Below, piece by piece: positions 61,358 to 64,000 of a stretch of 64,000 bases of DNA. The stretch lies in the NCBI RefSeq assembly GCF_003112435.1, contig NZ_BDOQ01000009.1:123913-187912 (forward strand), written 5' to 3'. Made by a program: the position numbers and the translations under genes. The notes under the pieces were generated by a model. The model was not told the DNA's origin. It saw only the letters and a list, made by a program, of their open reading frames with translations, and made no database searches. The number at the start of each line of letters is the position of its first letter. Position 1 is the first letter of the stretch. The stretch is from Novimethylophilus kurashikiensis. Lineage in GTDB: Bacteria > Pseudomonadota > Gammaproteobacteria > Burkholderiales > Methylophilaceae.

Positions 61358-62542
61358 CTACCAGTTAAGTTTGTGTTTCGCCTCGGTCTCCGCGTGACGC
61401 TTGTTATCTTCCGAATGCACGTAGACATTGGTTGTAGTCAAATTCTCATGGCCGAGATTGTCTCGGACGTAACGTAAATCCATGCTGCCTGCCATACTAG
61501 TTCCCGCCGTATGCCGCAACCAATGGGCTGATGCAGCCTCAAGCCTAGCCACTTGATTCGCCGCCTCCAGTCCCCGTTGTTTCAAATTGTCCGCGGTTAA
61601 CTTGAATATCGTCTTGACGATTATATGAATGGCACTCCGGGTCATGAAGCGTTGCTTCCCTCCAATCGGGAGCACCAAGGGGCAAGTCTCCCCTGCGCTA
61701 GGCATGGGGCTCAGCCCCATTTCCCGCCGGTAGCGGCCAAGCTCAATGATAAGCTCGTTAGTAGCGGGCACCATGCGCGTTTTGTCGCCCTTGCCTGTAA
61801 TCTCCAGCCACCATCGCAGTTCGCCGTCAGTATCCTTGCGACAGAAAAATCCTCCCATCGTATTCTGGATGACCTCAGAGATGCGAATGCCTGCAAGATA
61901 GAACAACGAAAATAGCCATCTAACCCGGTAATAATGCTCGCGTTCCCGGTTGGTCTCGCGCGGCAGGGCTTCAATGGTTCTTTTGACTTCATTCCACAAA
62001 TCTTCCTCGAGAAAACGTGTCACACGGGGTTTGGCCTTGCGCTGCCGATGGCGGGATAAGGCCAGCGGATTGCCGGCGAGGTAACCCGCATTGACGAGCC
62101 AGGAAAGCATGGCATTGAGGATGCCCATGGCTTGGCGTTGGCTGGTAGGGGAGAGGGGGCCCGCGAAAGGGCGCCAGTCTGCATGCCTTCTCGGCATTTT
62201 GCGCTTTGTCATGATCCACTTGGCACTAGGCTGGGGATCGGCCAAGAAATGCTGATATACCTGCAGATCCTCATGTGTCAACGAGGACAGCGGCTTGCCA
62301 AGCTCAATCACAGACCAAAGCAGCAATCGCTCGGCTTCCTTGCGATAGTTGTCGAAGGTGGTTTTGGTATCGGCGAAGCGAATGAGCCAGGCCTTGATGG
62401 CATCGACGTCAGTATCAGCAGCGATCTGAGGGCGAACACCTGTCGCTCGGTTAAGTCCTGTGCTGCCGTCGACCTCAGGTGTAAATCTCATCTGCTCGAG
62501 CGGGGCGATGGCTGGAATCACACGCAATTCCGCAGAAATCAC
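61358..62542 (-). CDS. Tyrosine recombinase (TnpS-like)
   Basis: A 394-residue integrase with a SAM-like N-terminal domain (about 45-160). The catalytic domain holds Arg220 (GIRISEV), Lys in GKGDK (251-254), His340 and Arg343 (HWLRH), His365 (LGHENLTTT) and Tyr374. The start is a GTG at 62542 with GGAG seven bases upstream. It is divergent from a KfrA-like gene, the arrangement of tnpS/tnpT, which resolve cointegrates of Tn4651-type transposons. A general integrase role for the island is the alternative. Confidence 0.88.
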   Translation of the reverse strand: MISAELRVIPAIAPLEQMRFTPEVDGSTGLNRATGVRPQIAADTDVDAIKAWLIRFADTKTTFDNYRKEAERLLLWSVIELGKPLSSLTHEDLQVYQHFLADPQPSAKWIMTKRKMPRRHADWRPFAGPLSPTSQRQAMGILNAMLSWLVNAGYLAGNPLALSRHRQRKAKPRVTRFLEEDLWNEVKRTIEALPRETNREREHYYRVRWLFSLFYLAGIRISEVIQNTMGGFFCRKDTDGELRWWLEITGKGDKTRMVPATNELIIELGRYRREMGLSPMPSAGETCPLVLPIGGKQRFMTRSAIHIIVKTIFKLTADNLKQRGLEAANQVARLEAASAHWLRHTAGTSMAGSMDLRYVRDNLGHENLTTTNVYVHSEDNKRHAETEAKHKLNW

Positions 62543-62630
62543 AAATTTGCTCCTACTGTGGGCAGAACATAAGTTCTAAATTATTTAACATTACATTATT
62601 TATGTCAAAAATTACTTCAATATATTTATA

Positions 62631-62653
62631 AATACAACATATTACATTGTATT
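62631..62653. promoter_or_regulatory. Dyad AATACAA-N9-TTGTATT, candidate recombination core or operator
   Basis: It lies in the very AT-rich 142-base gap between the divergent recombinase and KfrA-like genes, 32 bases before the latter. Two seven-base arms around a nine-base centre suit a tyrosine recombinase core site or a binding site for the KfrA-like protein. TATTAT-type -10 sequences lie next to it. Confidence 0.45.
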
Positions 62654-62684
62654 ATTTATAGTATTTATTATCGAGATTCTCGCC

Positions 62685-63632
62685 ATGTCGACTCCCACCG
62701 TCCCCGAAAGCCAAATCCAGAGTGAGATCGACCAGTTGAAAAACCAGTTTCCACAGACGCGCGATCTGTATCGCGAGGTCTGCGTGCTGTTGTTTTTCCG
62801 GTACGGCATAACGCCGACCGCGAACAAGCTTTATCAATACGTGCGCAAAGGCAGCATGTCGGCACCGGCAGAGGCACTTAACAGGTTCTGGCTTGAGCTA
62901 CGGGACAAGAGCCGCGTCCGGATCGAGCATCCTGATCTGCCCGAGGAGATCAGAGAGTCCACTGGTAATTTCGTCGGTGCGCTGTGGGTGCAGGCTCAAG
63001 CTGCCGCCCAGATGAACTATTCGATTCGAATGGCTGAGGCCGAGGAACAAGTACGCCATGTCCAGGATGAAGCTCATGCTGAACGAGAAAAAAGAGAGAA
63101 AATCGTGGACGAGCTGAAATCCACCAAAGCTGGGCTCGAAAACGCCCTCAACCGTCTGGTTGAGACCGAAAAAAACCATGCGGTTGATATCTCTACCTTA
63201 GCAACCCTTGAAAAAACGCTTAGAACGCTACAGAACGAGCGGGAACAATTGGAGTGTGGCTTGGAAGCGGCAAGACAGGCTTTCAGTGCCGACCTTGAAA
63301 AGGTAAACGTCGCTCTAGCCAAAGCTGAGGAACGATATCGCGCCTTGGAGGCACGGGCATTACTCGAGGTCGACCGGGAACGGCAACGTGTGGTTAAGCT
63401 TGAGAAGGAATTCGCGCGACAGGGAAACTCGCTACGAGAACAACAGCGGCAGCATATTAAGGAGTTGGCTGCGGCACAAAAAATGAATTCTGACCTCAGG
63501 GAAAGGCTCGGAGTTACAAGTGGCCAGCTGACTCAGCTAAAGCTTCAACAAAAGGACACGGCCAAAAAACTTAATGCTACCCAGCGATCCTTGGAGAGCT
63601 GTAAGCAGCGACTTCAACATAAAAAAGCGTAG
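62685..63632 (+). CDS. KfrA-like DNA-binding coiled-coil protein (TnpT-like)
   Basis: A 315-residue protein with an N-terminal DNA-binding domain (about 20-85; FFRYGITPTANKLYQYVRKGSMSAPAEALNRFW, KfrA type) and a coiled coil over residues about 110-310. In Tn4651 the partner TnpT aids TnpS in cointegrate resolution at the site between the genes. The same divergent plan is seen here. Homology to TnpT is inferred from domain type and arrangement. Confidence 0.8.
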   Translation: MSTPTVPESQIQSEIDQLKNQFPQTRDLYREVCVLLFFRYGITPTANKLYQYVRKGSMSAPAEALNRFWLELRDKSRVRIEHPDLPEEIRESTGNFVGALWVQAQAAAQMNYSIRMAEAEEQVRHVQDEAHAEREKREKIVDELKSTKAGLENALNRLVETEKNHAVDISTLATLEKTLRTLQNEREQLECGLEAARQAFSADLEKVNVALAKAEERYRALEARALLEVDRERQRVVKLEKEFARQGNSLREQQRQHIKELAAAQKMNSDLRERLGVTSGQLTQLKLQQKDTAKKLNATQRSLESCKQRLQHKKA

Positions 63633-63833
63633 TTGGTTTTGAATTAATTATTTGCCCTGAATGCATCGGGGCAGATTCAGCTCATTTTTGATTACGTCAT
63701 TCAAAAATGAATAGTGGAGCCCAGAATTCATATCTAAAAGCTCTCTAAGCCATAATTGTCAGGGCTTTCAGCCTGTGATTTCAGATGAAGACGTAACCCG
63801 GCAGGGAATTACCTAGGAATGCCTCATCAATTA

Positions 63834-63880
63834 CGCGCAAAGAAAAAACTTTTCATGTGAATTTGCGAACGTGCAAAGAA
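63834..63880 (+). repeat. Repeats resembling the left boundary sequence
   Basis: CGCGCAAAG followed by CTTTTCATGTG (63834-63859), and a second CGTGCAAAGAA at 63870, resemble CGTGCAAG followed by CTTTCATATG at 31644-31668, in the same orientation. They lie in the 368 bases after the last gene, where no ORF is visible. They could mark element ends or recombinase sites. Confidence 0.3.
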
Positions 63881-63952
63881 TTATCGTAGTGAATGAAAGA
63901 GGTAATCGTAAGTTTTGACAAGATTTATCATGCGCGCGCGGAAAATAGCCGC

Positions 63953-63988
63953 AAACAACCTCGCAAAAAAACCGAAAACAACTTCGCA
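63953..63988 (+). repeat. Direct repeat AAACAACYTCGCA, 23 bases apart
   Basis: AAACAACCTCGCA (63953-63965) and AAACAACTTCGCA (63976-63988) differ at one position. The spacing of 23 bases is typical of transposase or recombinase binding-site arrays near an element end. The second copy runs into the dif-like sequence. Confidence 0.5.
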
Positions 63989-63995
63989 TAATGTA
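63981..63995 (+). other. dif-like XerC half-site at the window edge
   Basis: ACTTCGCATAATGTA equals the XerC arm and first central bases of the proteobacterial dif consensus (RNTKCGCATAATGTA). The following ACGCT does not continue as dif. The window ends five bases later, so the XerD arm cannot be judged. Confidence 0.35.
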
Positions 63996-64000
63996 ACGCT

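Noticed and set aside
1..64000. tRNA and rRNA genes
   Set aside because: No cloverleaf-like sequence or rRNA segment was recognised in the intergenic regions; most gaps are too short.

Overview
The window reads as the chromosome of a Gram-negative betaproteobacterium, probably a denitrifying, metal-exposed member of the Nitrosomonadales. This placement rests on gene content (clade I nosZ with the nos accessory genes, DUF3079, a PpnN-type nucleosidase, Crp/Fnr and Tat signals) and is an inference. The core-like half (1-31.5 kb) is GC-rich with tightly overlapping stop/start codons. The accessory half (31.6-64 kb) has lower and more variable GC. No tRNA, rRNA or CRISPR array was recognised.

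Layout, 1-20.7 kb: a periplasmic binding protein with a hybrid histidine kinase; a CHASE2 adenylate cyclase with an SH3 protein and an M48 lipoprotein protease; an AT-rich island with one exported protein of unknown function; a truncated KdpD-like/KdpE-like pair next to the K+ transporter gene kup; an acyltransferase; a HAD phosphatase; a small cytochrome c; ppnN; a CNNM/CorC-type protein; an HD-GYP protein lacking its HD dyad; and a universal stress protein.

20.7-31.6 kb: a complete nitrous oxide reductase cluster on the minus strand in the order nosZ-R-D-F-Y-L-DUF3079, then a hemerythrin-type repair protein and a Dnr-like Crp/Fnr regulator. FNR-type boxes precede nosZ and the hemerythrin gene. 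An SRPBCC protein with a tandem operator and an isochorismatase-like hydrolase follow.

31.6-39.3 kb: a Tn7/Tn5053-like transposition module (TnsA-like, TnsB-like DDE transposase, TniB/TnsC ATPase, TniQ), an orphan DUF2384 antitoxin, an XRE regulator with its own dyad operator, and a decayed DEDDh exonuclease gene. The TnsA-like protein appears to have lost catalytic residues.

39.3-56.8 kb: a copper-resistance island with the CusRS two-component system, three near-identical 22-bp CusR/CopR boxes, periplasmic copper binders (CusF, DUF411, His/Met-rich proteins), a TolC-like channel, a Tat multicopper oxidase, an HD-GYP phosphodiesterase with a Cys4 N-terminus, a P1B ATPase with two YHS domains, several further YHS proteins, and two isoprenylcysteine-methyltransferase-like membrane proteins.

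56.8-61.4 kb: a complete type II CBASS antiphage operon (patatin phospholipase CapV, DncV-like cyclase, E1/E2 Cap2, JAMM protease Cap3). The leader carries an almost perfect CIRCE (HrcA heat-shock) operator. 61.4-64 kb: a divergent tyrosine recombinase and KfrA-like protein resembling the TnpS/TnpT cointegrate-resolution module, followed by repeats and, at the very edge, a sequence identical to the XerC half of dif.

Working model: from about 31.6 kb to at or beyond the window end is one composite mobile island. It may move by replicative Tn7-like transposition (nicking by TnsA lost), with resolution by the recombinase pair, and it carries copper detoxification and CBASS as cargo. The gene identities are well supported. 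The single-element model and the heat-shock control of CBASS are hypotheses.
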